Source: Corinectria fuckeliana
Taxonomy: Eukaryota; Ascomycota; Sordariomycetes; Hypocreales; Nectriaceae
Assembly (NCBI GenBank): GCA_019137255.1
Contig: WPDH01000296.1
Location: 1-36,086, forward strand
Length of the DNA stretch: 36,086 nt
Reading direction: 5' to 3'
This document shows, one piece after another, positions 1-9,598 of this stretch. Numbering within the stretch: position 1 is the first letter of the stretch; every line of letters starts with the position of its first letter. The notes under the pieces were generated by a model. The model ran no database searches. It was given only the letters and a program-made list of their open reading frames with translations, and was not told the DNA's origin. The position numbers and the translations under genes are program-made.

Positions 1-14
1 CTAACCATCAACAG

Positions 15-371
15 GCGGCAAGGGCGGAAAGGGTCTCGGCAAGGGTGGTGCCAAGCGTCACCGCAAGATTCGTCGTGACAACATCCAGGGTATTACCAAG
101 CCCGCTATCCGACGTCTCGCGCGTCGTGGCGGTGTCAAGCGTATTTCTGCCAGTAAGTTATACATCTGTTTAACCATTCCCAACATGTTACCTGACTTCA
201 ATTCCAGTGATCTACGAGGAGACTCGTGGTGTTCTCAAGACCTTCCTCGAAGGTGTCATCCGTGATGCCGTCACCTACACCGAGCACGCCAAGCGTAAGA
301 CCGTTACCTCGCTTGACGTTGTCTACGCCCTCAAGCGACAGGGCCGCACTCTCTACGGTTTCGGTGGTTAA
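15..371 (+). CDS. H4: Histone H4 (5' end missing)
   Basis: Core histone H4, which pairs with H3 in the nucleosome. Exons visible: 15-152 and 208-371. The window opens inside an upstream intron: a CTAAC branch point lies at 1-5 and the AG acceptor at 13-14. The first two exon bases complete an Arg codon (C|GC), so only the first three codons (Met-x-Gly) and one base of the Arg codon lie outside. The second intron (153-207, GTAAGT...CAG) splits a Met codon (A|TG). The visible product runs from the GKGGKGLGKGGAKRHRK tail through the histone fold to the C-terminal TLYGFGG, which gives the invariant 103-residue H4 length once the missing start is counted. N-terminal acetylatable lysines are present. 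The gene converges on the TRAPP subunit gene. Identification is essentially certain; only the first exon is unseen. Confidence 0.97.
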
Positions 372-686
372 GCGCGCTCGCTCTGCGCACCTGTGTTGGT
401 CTTGGGTGGCTGTTGGACGAATTGCACACACACATGGCAGGGAAGGATGTATTTGATTAAGGCGTTGGGGAATCGGTCACGATATTACCAGGCGTCATTG
501 GAGACGACCTATCGAAATGAATACCACATTGATTTGAACACTACTGTTATTTGGACGTGATGTACTTGTTTTGCTGTGTAGTCGCGTCATAAATCGTAAC
601 AGTTTTAACTCCTTTGTCCCTGCGAAGACACTGAAGAATGATTAAATTGCGCTGTATATCGTAGTCCTGGTATCATAATGGTTCAA
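372..686. other. Convergent 3' intergenic region
   Basis: This 315-nt AT-richer stretch lies between the stop codons of histone H4 (+) and the TRAPP subunit gene (-). It presumably carries both 3' UTRs and polyadenylation sites. I see no further gene in it. Confidence 0.6.
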
Positions 687-1345
687 TCACAAATACTTCC
701 TCCCCGCCGCTGCCACCCTCGTCCGGAATATTGGACTTCTAACCTCCATGTTGGCCTGGTAGAAGGGGCTCATGATTGCCTTGACCCAGTTCTCGTACAC
801 CTCGGTGAAGAACATCTTGATGGCCTCCTCGGTTGCCGGGCTCGTGGGGTTGGCGCCGATGGCCGTAGAGGACCGGGACGAGCTGCCGGACGTCGGGACG
901 CTGGGTTGGTGTAATAGGAGGAACTTGACGTTGCTGGCGGTGACGAAGCAGGATATGTAGTTGTTGAAGAATTTGTCGATACATTTGAGGTACCTGGTTG
1001 AGTAGAGACAGTGTGGGTTAGCTGTCTGTAGTAGAAGCATCTTCCGTTGTCCGGCGCTCGTCTCTTATCCTCTGTCTCTGTCCTCAACCGGACTTCCCTC
1101 TCCCCTTGCCATTGTATACAGATTCACGATCGACATGAAGAACACACAAAGGCGACTTACATCTGGCCATGCGACCACTGCACCTCCTCGGCGATATCCA
1201 AACTCGAATGCAGGATGAACTGGTTCAGGTGCCGGACCTGGTCGGTGAAGCGCGACTGGCCGTCGCCGCCCTGCTTCGAGGTTCCGAACTCATACTCGAA
1301 CAGCGGGTTGTCTTGGCTGCCGACAATGGCAAAGTAGTAGCTCAT
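687..1345 (-). CDS. trs20: TRAPP complex subunit Trs20 / TRAPPC2 (sedlin)
   Basis: Small longin-fold subunit of the TRAPP vesicle-tethering complexes, which act as Rab/Ypt exchange factors in ER-Golgi and Golgi traffic. Exons on the minus strand: 1345-1161 and 993-687, giving 163 aa. The 167-nt intron (GTAAGT at 1160, CCAG at 994) joins AT|G so that a Met-Tyr-Leu-Lys stretch reads through the junction. Recognisable family signatures are the N-terminal MSYYFAIVG strand, the HLNQFILHSSLD helix, the CIDKFFNNYISCFVT strand-helix and the C-terminal NPFY-like SPFYQANMEVRS. A Ser/Thr-rich insert (about residues 90-110) before the last helix is a feature I associate with filamentous-fungal members. 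It starts about 380 nt from, and divergent to, the mL60 gene. The intron is longer than most in the window. Confidence 0.93.
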
Positions 1346-1725
1346 CGTGCTGCGCTCCGCATCGGCGGCGGTGGTCAGTCTCGTATCGTCCTGGTCGTGG
1401 TCGTGGTGTTGGCGATGGCGACGTCCATTCGTTCGTCGGCGCTCGCTGGGTGGATATTTACTTAGCTGTCAGCCACTGTACGTAGGTAGGTAAGTAGGCT
1501 TCTTCAGTGGTCACACCCCCACTAAAGTGCCCCCCGGACCGGGCCTCACTATATTCCGCTCCACCCACCACCACCCCTACGGCCTACCTAGGCACGACAA
1601 GCGCTGGGCTGCGCGCGGTTGCTAATTACTCTCTGGAGCCGATCGCAGCTGGGAAAAAGTTCACGTCGTCTCATTCGACAATCCTGCAAAGCTCACCGGA
1701 AAACCCGCCCACGAACCAATCCACC
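1346..1725. promoter_or_regulatory. Divergent promoter region, trs20 / mL60
   Basis: These 380 nt separate the start codons of two divergent housekeeping genes, so both promoters must lie here or overlap. An open reading frame continues upstream of the mL60 start, but its residues look unlike protein. I see no clear TATA box. Confidence 0.5.
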
Positions 1726-2122
1726 ATGTTCGGCCCCTTCCGCATCACGAACCCGCTGTCGGGCGGCCTCTTGTGGAAGATTCCCTGGCGAATGTCGAAG
1801 TTCCAGAAGCGCCGCCACCGCCTGCGCCTCCGCGCTGTCGACAGCGTCGTTGCGACCGTCGACGCTGCCCTGGCCAAGAACGGCCAGACCCTCGAGGCCC
1901 TCGAGCGATGGAAGGCGGAGATGCCAACCGAGGCGGAGATGCTGCCCAAGGACAAGTACACCATGTTCGACAGGAACGCCAAGCGCTACCGCAAGGGCAT
2001 CCACAGTACGTTTGGGCTCGCGGAAGCTGGGGAAGGTATCCGTGATAGAGTGCTAACCCTGGGAAATAGAATTGCCCAAATGGACGAGGGTTTCGCAGCG
2101 AGTCAACCCTCCGGGTTACTGA
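1726..2122 (+). CDS. mrpl31: Mitochondrial large-subunit ribosomal protein mL60 (Mrpl31)
   Basis: Fungal-type component of the mitochondrial 54S large ribosomal subunit. Exons 1726-2005 and 2070-2122 give 110 aa. The start is the ATG in a good context (CCACCATG); the longer upstream reading frame is untranslated leader. The protein opens MFGPFRITNPLSGGLLWKIPW, continues with a basic helix (SKFQKRRHRLRLRAVD), and carries a conserved EMLPKDKYTMFDR...YRKGIH block. The 64-nt intron (GTACGT donor, branch GCTAAC at 2052-2057, TAG acceptor) splits a Lys codon. Exon 2 encodes only the short tail KLPKWTRVSQRVNPPGY. The residues around both ends match this family well. It is one of two mitoribosomal proteins in the window, the other being mL67. 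Confidence 0.92.
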
Positions 2123-2500
2123 GATGGATAAACATGGACGGAAGAGGGAGGCCTGCGAACCGCGAATCGAATGGGAATCGGCGCAGAAGGCCTATATCTT
2201 GCGGCGGATCGGTTCCATGTTCAACACCTTGTTTCAACTACGGAATACATCATCTTCACGACACATACGCTGCCGATATCTCGCGGCATGGAATACATGG
2301 ATGACGATCTCAATCGCAGTGGAGGAATAGGGCAGGGCGCTTATTGCATGCTCAATGGGAAAGAGGCCAACCAAGGACCTAGTATAACGAGACAAACGTA
2401 GACCATATAGCCCTGGTACTACTCAAAAACAATCACAAAACAACTTTTTCTCTTCAAGGGTATCAAGTCCCACAATCCCCCACCGCCTGCAAATTTCGCT
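2123..2500. other. Convergent 3' intergenic region, mL60 / cbc2
   Basis: This 378-nt region lies between two convergent stop codons. Reading frames here are short and show no recognisable protein. It presumably holds both 3' UTRs. Confidence 0.55.
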
Positions 2501-3153
2501 TTACCTGGGTTTGACCTCCTCTTCGTAAGTGCTCGTCGGCTCGTGTTGTATCGCCCTGCCCACTCCGCCACGGCCCTCGTCAAAGTCCTCGCGGTACTCG
2601 TCGCGCACTTGGCCACCTGACTTGCCGCGGCCGTACTGGCGGCCCTCCTCGAAGCCTGGGTCGGGGTCGGTGCGGATGACGCGCTCGTCCAGCTTGGTGC
2701 CACCAATGTACTTCATGCAGTCGAGGGCGTCCTGGTGGGTGAAGTACTCGACGAAGCAGAAGCCGCAGGGCGTCTTGTTGAACCGGTCGAGGCCCATGAC
2801 GAGGCGCTTGATCTCGCCGCACTTGGAGAAGAGCTCGTAGACCTGCTCTTCGGTGGTGTAGAAGGACCTACGAGAGGTACGGGTTAGCTTCGTCGTCTTT
2901 ATGGGGGCGGAAGAACGCACAGGTTGCCGACGTAGAGCGTGGTGGCGTCGGCGAGAGGGTCGACGGCGGGCTCTGGGGGCGCCTCGGCTTGATCATCGTC
3001 GTCGCCGCGGTCGCGTCTTCGCTTGTTCTGTGTGGTTGTGAGTACTTGCGCAATGGGAAAACGGAGGTGAGGGCGAGGGTGGCATACGCGGCTCTGGTAG
3101 TAGGCGCTGGGCCTGTCGAGGCGCTCAACGGTGCTTCGGACGCCGGGCTTCAT
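2501..3153 (-). CDS. cbc2: Nuclear cap-binding complex small subunit (CBP20 / Cbc2)
   Basis: RRM protein that, with the large subunit CBP80, binds the 7-methylguanosine cap of nascent mRNA in the nucleus and assists splicing and export. Three exons on the minus strand: 3153-3088, 3027-2921 and 2867-2501, giving 179 aa. The introns are 60 nt and 53 nt. The N-terminus ends exon 1 with the family block VERLDRPSAYYQSR, which includes cap-stacking tyrosines. A basic/acidic linker (KRRRDRGDDDD) follows, then RNP2 (LYVGNL, residues about 53-58) and RNP1 (CGFCFVEY, about 91-98). The C-terminal GRGKSGGQVRDEYREDFD segment is the conserved cap-binding tail. The second intron cuts just after RNP2, so single-frame reading misses the join. 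It is transcribed divergently from nup82. Confidence 0.94.
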
Positions 3154-3648
3154 TGTGGGGAGCAGGCGTTGTGATGATGTGTTTGTGAGCCCAGGTATCG
3201 TTGAGAATATGTGGAATGGATTGAGCGTAGTAACCAGAGGAATTGCACTGGTGAGCTTGATGGTCGTCTGTGGTGTTGCAGATTCATGAGGCTGGCCTGG
3301 AGCTTGGCGATCCGGCGGGTCTGTAGGCGCTCATGCGGCTGGGAACCCGGCGACGGGGCGCTTTTAGGTGGCTGTGGAGCTGTACCTGCCGCTGAGCCAC
3401 AGGCGGCTACAAGGGGGAGAGGCCGTCTCGGCGCTTGGACGCTTTTTTGCATGCCAACCTCCGTCAGCCTTGTCAAGCAGCTTTCATTCATACTTTGACC
3501 AACAACAAAACATTGCTAGAGCTCGCTGCGCGCCCGCTCTTCGCCACGATATACCGCTAATAATATACCCGAGGCCCCAGGGGATACAATCGAGACCGCG
3601 GCCAGGTGCCCCTTCTAGATCCTGAGCTGTCTCAGGCGCTCTCTCGCC
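3154..3648. promoter_or_regulatory. Divergent promoter region, cbc2 / nup82
   Basis: These 495 nt lie between two divergent start codons and must contain both promoters and 5' leaders. Reading frames on both strands (for example 3211-3498) show no protein-like composition. No specific site could be assigned. Confidence 0.5.
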
Positions 3649-6369
3649 ATGCCCAAGGTCAAGAGCTATTCGGCCGCTTGGCTGTCCAGCAACGCCCCCG
3701 GCCACAGGCTATTCGAGCCCGGCCCCGAAACCTCCCGGTCGCGCAGCCTCGAGCCTGCGTACGGGTCCAAGAAGAAGCCCATCGCGGGCCCGCGCCGTAC
3801 GATTGCCCGCCGTGGCACCGAGGTGTTCGTCGCTGTCGGGCGCGAGATCCGCTGGGGTGACCTGGCGTACCTGAAGGAGGATTGGGTGAATCGCCATGCC
3901 AAGGGGAAGACGGGACAGGGCCCCCGGATCAAGCGTGAGGAATCGTATATGTCGGTGGACGGAGACGCTGCCTTAGAGTCGGTAGCTGGATTGAGGGTTA
4001 GTTACGACTGTACTCTGCCTTAAACTACATCAAGCTCACCAGGCCAACAGACGATCAAAACCCCCGTGGCCGACGATATTCGACAGCTCATCATCTCTCC
4101 CAACTCAAACTACCTTGCGATTCTCACAACCCACACGGTGCACATCTGCATTCTGCCGGATCCTACGCACTTGACGAGTGAAGATGTAGGCCCCCTCAAG
4201 CCCAAGATCTTCACTTTGGGGCCGACCACCCACGTCACCTCCCGATCTCCCATCGTGTCCGCCATGTGGCATCCGCTCGGAGTCAACGGTTCCTGCATTG
4301 TGACTGTGACTGCCGACGCCATTGTGCGAGTTTGGGAACTCTCCTCTACCGACCGGTGGTCGTTTGACTCGCCCACCACCTCGGTTGACCTGAAGAAGCT
4401 GGTGGACGGCACGACGCTCGACCAGGACTTCTCGGCCTCGGCCTCAGCCACCAACACGTCCTTCTCCCCCGATTCGTTCGAGATGGAGGTTGCTGCAGCT
4501 AGCTTCTCTACCAAGGGAGCTGGCGGATGGAACCCAATGACTCTGTGGGTGGCTATGAGGGAAGGTGACGTTTACGCACTATGCCCGCTGCTACCGCAGA
4601 AATGGGCACCGCCGCCGACTCTGATTCCGTCGCTGTCGGTCTCGATTGTCACAACGGTTGCTAGCATCGAGGACGACCCCGAGGTTGGAGAGCAGGAGAA
4701 GCTCCTCGCCCAGCAGCAGCTCGAATGGATGGGTGAGCTTGACTCTCAAGAGCCGCAGATTATTGAAGGCCGCATGAGCGATCCAGTGACCGAGATTTAC
4801 ACCCGGCCCTCTCGCCCGGGTGTAATCCCTCGCCTTCAGGGCCCTTTCGAGCTACAGTTGGACCCAGAGACTGGCGATGAGCTGGATACCTCGATCACCG
4901 ACATCATGGTCATTGGAAAGAAGACGGAGACGGAGGAGCTCATGATGGGCGAGGACGAAGACCTAGACATGGACGACGGCGACCAGGAGGGGCTGTCCCT
5001 TGCCGTGATCTGTCTGCTCTCGACGAGTGGCCAAGTTCGCGTCTACCTGGACCTCGAGGGCGTGCAAGCTCAGTGGCTGCCCCCTAAGAAGAAATCCAAG
5101 CTGGGCCGTATCTTGGCCGAGTCCGAGCCCCCTTGTCTCCTGTCCTTCCAGGCCGTTGACACGATGAGCCCCGTCGAGGTCAACGAAGAGAGCTGGCCCG
5201 TCTTCAGCGCGGACGTCATGTCTCGCTACAGCTTCTTCGTCACGCACCACGCGGCCATCACCTTCATCTCGCTGACTTCATGGATCTTCCGGCTGGAAAG
5301 CGAGCTCAACGGGGACTCGGAGGCTGGTACGGACTTTAGAATCGGGCTACTGGTCAATTCGCAGTCTACGAGGGATAGAATTTACTCGCAGCCAACTGCC
5401 GACGTCGCAGTTCCCTTGGCCGCCGCCAATGTCATCCGGGACCCCGACGTTGGGTATTTCCTCCTATCAGCCACCCCCTACGACCCGATCGCCCTGACTT
5501 TCGAGACGCCCGAAGTCGATCTTGCCCCCATCCGACAGGAAGAAAGCCCCGTGTATGAACGAGAAGCAAGCATGGCACCCCTGGACTTTTACGAGCCGCG
5601 CCCGGTATTCAACCCATCTCATGCGTTTGATGAGGGATCGGCGTTGCCCACGTTGCTGGAGCGGCTTCGCACGTCACGGCATAAGACAGTGGTAAACCAG
5701 GAAGTGAGGCTGAGCCCCCTCACTCTCCAGATATTCACCGACGCACACAAGGTCCTGGCAGATGAGACGCACCGACTGGGGATAGCGGCCGCGGAGGTGT
5801 TTCGTCGCTGCGAGCTGTTGCAGACGGAGCTTCAGCAGCAGGTGATGAAAGCCAACGAGGTCAAGGGTAAGATCGACACAATCAACGGAGCGCACCGCGA
5901 CGGGGAGGCGGACAACGCCATGTACGATCGGCGGATTGTGGCGGCGAGGGATCGCCAAGGACAGCTTACCCGGCGACTGGAGACGCTGCGCAAGATTGTG
6001 GGCAAGGCGACCACTCGGGACTTGAGCTCCAAGGAGCGGGCGTTTGTGGAGGAGGTGCGGACGCTAGAGTCGAGCGTGTCGGCGCCCGGACCTGGAGAGC
6101 AGGCGCCAAGCAAGGGACCGTCGTCGAAGCAGCTATGGAAGCGTCTATCAGACGTGAAGCGGCTGCGGGAGGAACTAGCGGCGGAGGTAGAGGCGCTGAA
6201 GAAGGCGGAAGACGGAGCCGGAGATGGCCCCGCGGCGTCGGCCGAGCTGAGGATCCCGCAGGATGTCCGACGGGCGAAGCTGCAGCAGGTCCAAGGGTTG
6301 CTCTCGCGCGAGACGGCATTGGTGGAGGCGGTCACGGCCCGGCTGGAACGACTCCAGACCAATTACTGA
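3649..6369 (+). CDS. nup82: Nucleoporin Nup82
   Basis: Nuclear pore subunit on the cytoplasmic face, partner of Nup159 and Nsp1 in the platform that drives terminal mRNA export. Exons 3649-3996 and 4051-6369 give 888 aa. The 54-nt intron (GTTAGT...CAACAG) lies in phase 0 between a Leu-Arg and a Thr-Ile-Lys. The protein begins MPKVKSYSAAWL. An N-terminal beta-propeller (to about residue 610) contains repeats such as IRQLIISPNSNYLAILT and MWHPLG...VTVTADAIVRVWEL. It is interrupted by an acidic insert near residue 412 (MMGEDEDLDMDDGDQEG). Residues about 675-790 and the extreme C-terminus are heptad-like coiled coil, the part expected to bind Nsp1/Nup159. It is longer than I recall for yeast Nup82 (about 710 aa), mostly through inserts. 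It diverges from the cap-binding gene. Confidence 0.88.
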
Positions 6370-7715
6370 GCGGAAGGAAAATGTGTAAGATATTCTAGAA
6401 TATAAGACGACCTTGGTTTGCAACGCTGTTGCGTACGTGACCTTGGGTTCCATGCTCACTTCTCCTTGGCTGCCACGGGACTAGCAAGCAATACCTGGCC
6501 TACTCGACCCAACTTGTTTCCGCAACTTGGACAAGAAGCAAGGCAAGCAACGTAACTCGAGGCTGTGATGTTTTTGCGATCCCGAGACAGGCCATCAGGG
6601 CGTGGAGATCGTCGAGATCGTCGAGAAAAAAGGAAGAAACCCCCCCCCCCGAAATAATAGTTTGAAATTAGACAAGGGCAATAATCAAGGGTCATGGCAG
6701 ATTCGACTACTATGTAATCTAGCAACTTGGCAAGTTGAAGCTATACGCAACATAACAGGGCCAGGGTCGGTGGGAATCCACAAGTCCCACCGAGGGGGCA
6801 TGTCGATCCCGCCTCAGGCTTCAAGGCTTTGAAGGGCTTTAGACTAAGCGCTGTCAGGGAGGGGGGGGCTGAGAAGGCTGGGATATCCCGTTGGGTCGGT
6901 GTTGAATCCCAGCCAATCGATTATAGGGCGGGATGGATGGACCACGGTACTTCGTAGTCTGTGTACATACTCGCCACTATTAACCCCAAAGCAACTAAGA
7001 AAGGGGTGTGGTTGCATGCATGATGCTTCTTTCCCCCCCACTCGCGGGAGTGATTACGAAGGTGGCTTTTTATTTATTTTTTCTTCATGATGAAGGGGGA
7101 GAAAAAGGCTTGAAGGGAAGACGGACCGAAAGACGGGATGGAAGCTTTTGGAAGCTGACAACTGAGTGCACGGGGGAATCGAACAAGGTTGCGAGAAGAG
7201 GAGAGGAGAGGAAAGCATCCCAGCCCGAACTATCCATGTTGCTACAGAAGATCTGGGGGGGGGGCGTGTGTGTAGGTATGTATGTTTGTATTCATGTGTA
7301 TGCATGTACCTATGTAAATGCATGCCTCGTCCTTTTCGAGAGATGACCTGTTACCTTCCAGGGCGTATTTCGTACGTGCGAAGTAGGTGATACCGCTTGC
7401 GGATTTGCACCACGTTCGCGTGCAGTCGCTCACCGAGACTAGAGCGGCATGAGGCATGAGGGGGGAGCCTAAGCGCACATGTAGATGGATCTAAGGCATG
7501 AATTGATGAGTGGACGGTGGGTTTATTGGGATGTGCGTGTTCGGCCCGGACCTCTTTCTTCTTCTACCATGGTACTTTGTATGTAGGCCTAAGTATGTCC
7601 GGCAAGCCGAGATGGTCAGCCAGTCTCGTGATGTTTGTTGTGGTTGCCTGCCTCGGCTGGTGCAGCCAACCGCAGCAGCAACAACAAGATGAACAGTAAC
7701 AGTAACAGCGCCGGT

Positions 7716-7755
7716 AACAACAACAACAACGACAACAACAACAACAACAACAACA
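7716..7755. repeat. CAA/AAC trinucleotide repeat
   Basis: An AACAACAAC-type array interrupted by single changes, preceded from 7672 by a CAG/CAA-rich run. It is non-coding in any supported gene. It produces artificial poly-Val or poly-Cys frames on the opposite strand. Confidence 0.85.
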
Positions 7756-7894
7756 CATAACATGGCATACGCACAGATAGACTACACATACACATAGCAT
7801 AGATACGCACTTGCGCATACGGATACTCGTACACGGAAAAGAACACACGCGCACATAAAGAAGAACAGCGAGGCAATAAGGGGGCATGGCAAGG

Positions 7895-7917
7895 CTTCCT
7901 CCTCCTCCTCCTCCTCT
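7895..7917. repeat. CCT trinucleotide (polypyrimidine) repeat
   Basis: A CTTCCTCCTCCT-type tract of about 23 nt, typical of pyrimidine-rich fungal promoter segments. It lies about 390 nt upstream of the start codon at 8303. Confidence 0.75.
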
Positions 7918-8134
7918 CTATTCACACCCGCACTCACTAACCAACCACCCCCCTTCTCCTCTCTCCATGTTTGTCTGAAGAGACAAGACACGCAGATACG
8001 TACGCAGATTCGGGGTTACATACATTTGCTGTCCCGGTCCGCCTTACTTTCTACCAAGTCCGGGTCTGTCCTTGTCTTGGCAACCCCCCTCCCCTCCCTT
8101 CCACTCCCGAAAGGCGTTCGATAGTTCATCGGGG

Positions 8135-8146
8135 TTTAAATATAAG
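8135..8146 (+). promoter_or_regulatory. TATA-like element
   Basis: TTTAAATATAAG lies 157 nt upstream of the ATG at 8303. A CA-rich, TC-rich stretch follows that would suit a transcription start and leader. Assignment rests on position and composition only. Confidence 0.4.
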
Positions 8147-8302
8147 TCTGGTCTGGATCACGCACTTTTACAATCTCGAATCAAATCAGATCAGATTCTG
8201 TTCTAGACCACACCGGCGAATTCACAAAACTTCCATCCGCCTCTACTTTTCGTCTTCTTCTTGACTTTCAACAACAAGTTCAAGGATATTCGCGCCTTCT
8301 AG

Positions 8303-9598
8303 ATGACTTTGTCCCCTTTGACACCCCATTTATCCAGAACCCCCACGTCCACCGCGATGGCACCTCCTCCGAATGCCGACTTAGACTACCGGAAGTCCAT
8401 CCTAAGTGCGCAATTCATCCCCGGTACCCTTCTTGATTACGCTGACTCGCTCTCAGGTAACTGCAAATTCTTCCTCGGCCCCAGCGTAGTCGTCGACGTG
8501 ATCGAGGAGCACGATCCCTCGTCGGGGACCTGGCACGCGCACGTCTTCAAGCTCGAGGCCGGCGAGCGCAGCAGAGTGCTCAGCGAGGAGGCAGGCGACG
8601 TGCAGGATGCGCTCAGGCTGCTGCACGTCAAGTCGGCGCAGGCGGTGCATCGGTACGTCTCCACCAACGGCTTCGGGCTCCCGCGGGATCCCGTCGTTGT
8701 GCGAGGCCGACGCGGAGGAGGAGGAGGCGGTGTGACCCGCAGCGACCCCTCCGAAGTCATTGCCTTCTGCGGCTCGTCGAGCGAGGACGAGGACGAGGAC
8801 GAGGACGGGGAGGGAGAGGACGGTGCAGGTGAAGTGCCCAACTCGGACGGTGAAGATGGGCGCGGCCAGCGTTGCAGTCGTCGGCGTGTGGCTGGCGAGG
8901 CGGTGAGCAGGACGAGATGCTCGCGCTCAGATGAATCAGATGTAGACTCGGGTTCGGATGCAGACACAGCAGAGCCAGTCGTTGTCCGCTCGCCTCGCCG
9001 CCCCAACCCGCCCCCGGTGTGGCGTCTCCACGCCCCGGGCCCCCAACCTCCGACCCGGGCCCCACTGCCGGGATGGGGAACAACAGCAGCGGCAGCAGCA
9101 GCAGCAGGGCACTCGGCCCGGCTTCCCCCGCCACCGCCCGGCCCGCCGCCCATGCCGATCCCGCCGCGCACCAGCATAATGCTGCCGGCCAGCAAGTACC
9201 CCAGCCCCGTGGCGGCGCTGCTCAACATCGTCTGGGTCGGCCGCGGCCGCAAGAACCTGCTCGTGCAGGTGCCGCCGACGGAGCAGGCCCTGCGCCAGAT
9301 GGCCCTCACCGAGGCCCGGCTGCGGCCCGCCGGCTTCGGCAGCCCGGCGCACCCGGGAGTTCCGCCCCCGCCGTTCTCGCCCGCGGACGCGCTGAGCCTG
9401 CGCGCCGTGCTGCGCCGCGTGACGCTCGGCGGCGAGGCCTACGAGGTCGCGAGCTTCGGCCAGGACCTGTCGGCGCTGTTCCGCAGCACGCCCGACATTC
9501 CCAAGTTTGATATCGAGGTGTTTGGCGTCTTGGTCGCGGCGCCGAAGCCGAAGCCGAAGCCGCGGGCGAACAGCCCGAATTCGAACGACGATAACTGA
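8303..9598 (+). CDS. Uncharacterised acidic/proline-rich protein
   Basis: A single-exon frame of 431 aa that I do not recognise. The N-terminal part (about residues 25-130) looks folded, with a strand-helix pattern ending DALRLLHVKSAQAVHRYV. A Gly/Arg loop follows, then an Asp/Glu-rich stretch (about 153-175, from GAG/GAC repeats), a Ser/Arg/Asp segment and a proline-rich region with an Ala run (about 235-295). The last about 130 residues again look folded (MLPASKYPSPVAALLNIVWVGRGRKNLLVQV ... FDIEVFGVLV), ending in a KPKPKPKPR-like basic tail. No signal peptide or membrane helix is evident. A second ATG 54 nt downstream (8357) has a better context and could be the true start. Strong third-position GC supports coding. 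Function is unknown; two folded ends joined by a disordered linker suggest an adaptor, which is inference. Confidence 0.7.
   Translation: MTLSPLTPHLSRTPTSTAMAPPPNADLDYRKSILSAQFIPGTLLDYADSLSGNCKFFLGPSVVVDVIEEHDPSSGTWHAHVFKLEAGERSRVLSEEAGDVQDALRLLHVKSAQAVHRYVSTNGFGLPRDPVVVRGRRGGGGGGVTRSDPSEVIAFCGSSSEDEDEDEDGEGEDGAGEVPNSDGEDGRGQRCSRRRVAGEAVSRTRCSRSDESDVDSGSDADTAEPVVVRSPRRPNPPPVWRLHAPGPQPPTRAPLPGWGTTAAAAAAAGHSARLPPPPPGPPPMPIPPRTSIMLPASKYPSPVAALLNIVWVGRGRKNLLVQVPPTEQALRQMALTEARLRPAGFGSPAHPGVPPPPFSPADALSLRAVLRRVTLGGEAYEVASFGQDLSALFRSTPDIPKFDIEVFGVLVAAPKPKPKPRANSPNSNDDN

Larger units (their letters stand above)
6370..8302. other. Long intergenic region with simple repeats
   Basis: About 1.9 kb without a convincing gene. 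It holds an 11-nt C run (6640-6650), a TG/TATG-rich stretch near 7260-7320, a CAA-rich array (7716-7755) and a pyrimidine-rich CCT array (7895-7917). Open frames on both strands are repeat-driven (poly-Cys or poly-Val). The right part probably serves as promoter and leader for the gene at 8303. Confidence 0.6.

Noticed and set aside
1507..1725. N-terminal extension of the mL60 frame
   Set aside because: The extension has no protein-like pattern, while the ATG at 1726 has a good context and begins the conserved family N-terminus.
7175..7184. B-box-like GTTCGATTCC on the minus strand, suggesting a tRNA
   Set aside because: The flanking bases do not form a T-arm stem and no A-box or cloverleaf could be drawn.
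7616..7887. Minus-strand frames rich in Cys, Leu or Val
   Set aside because: They arise from reading CAA/CAG repeats in three frames and have no other content.
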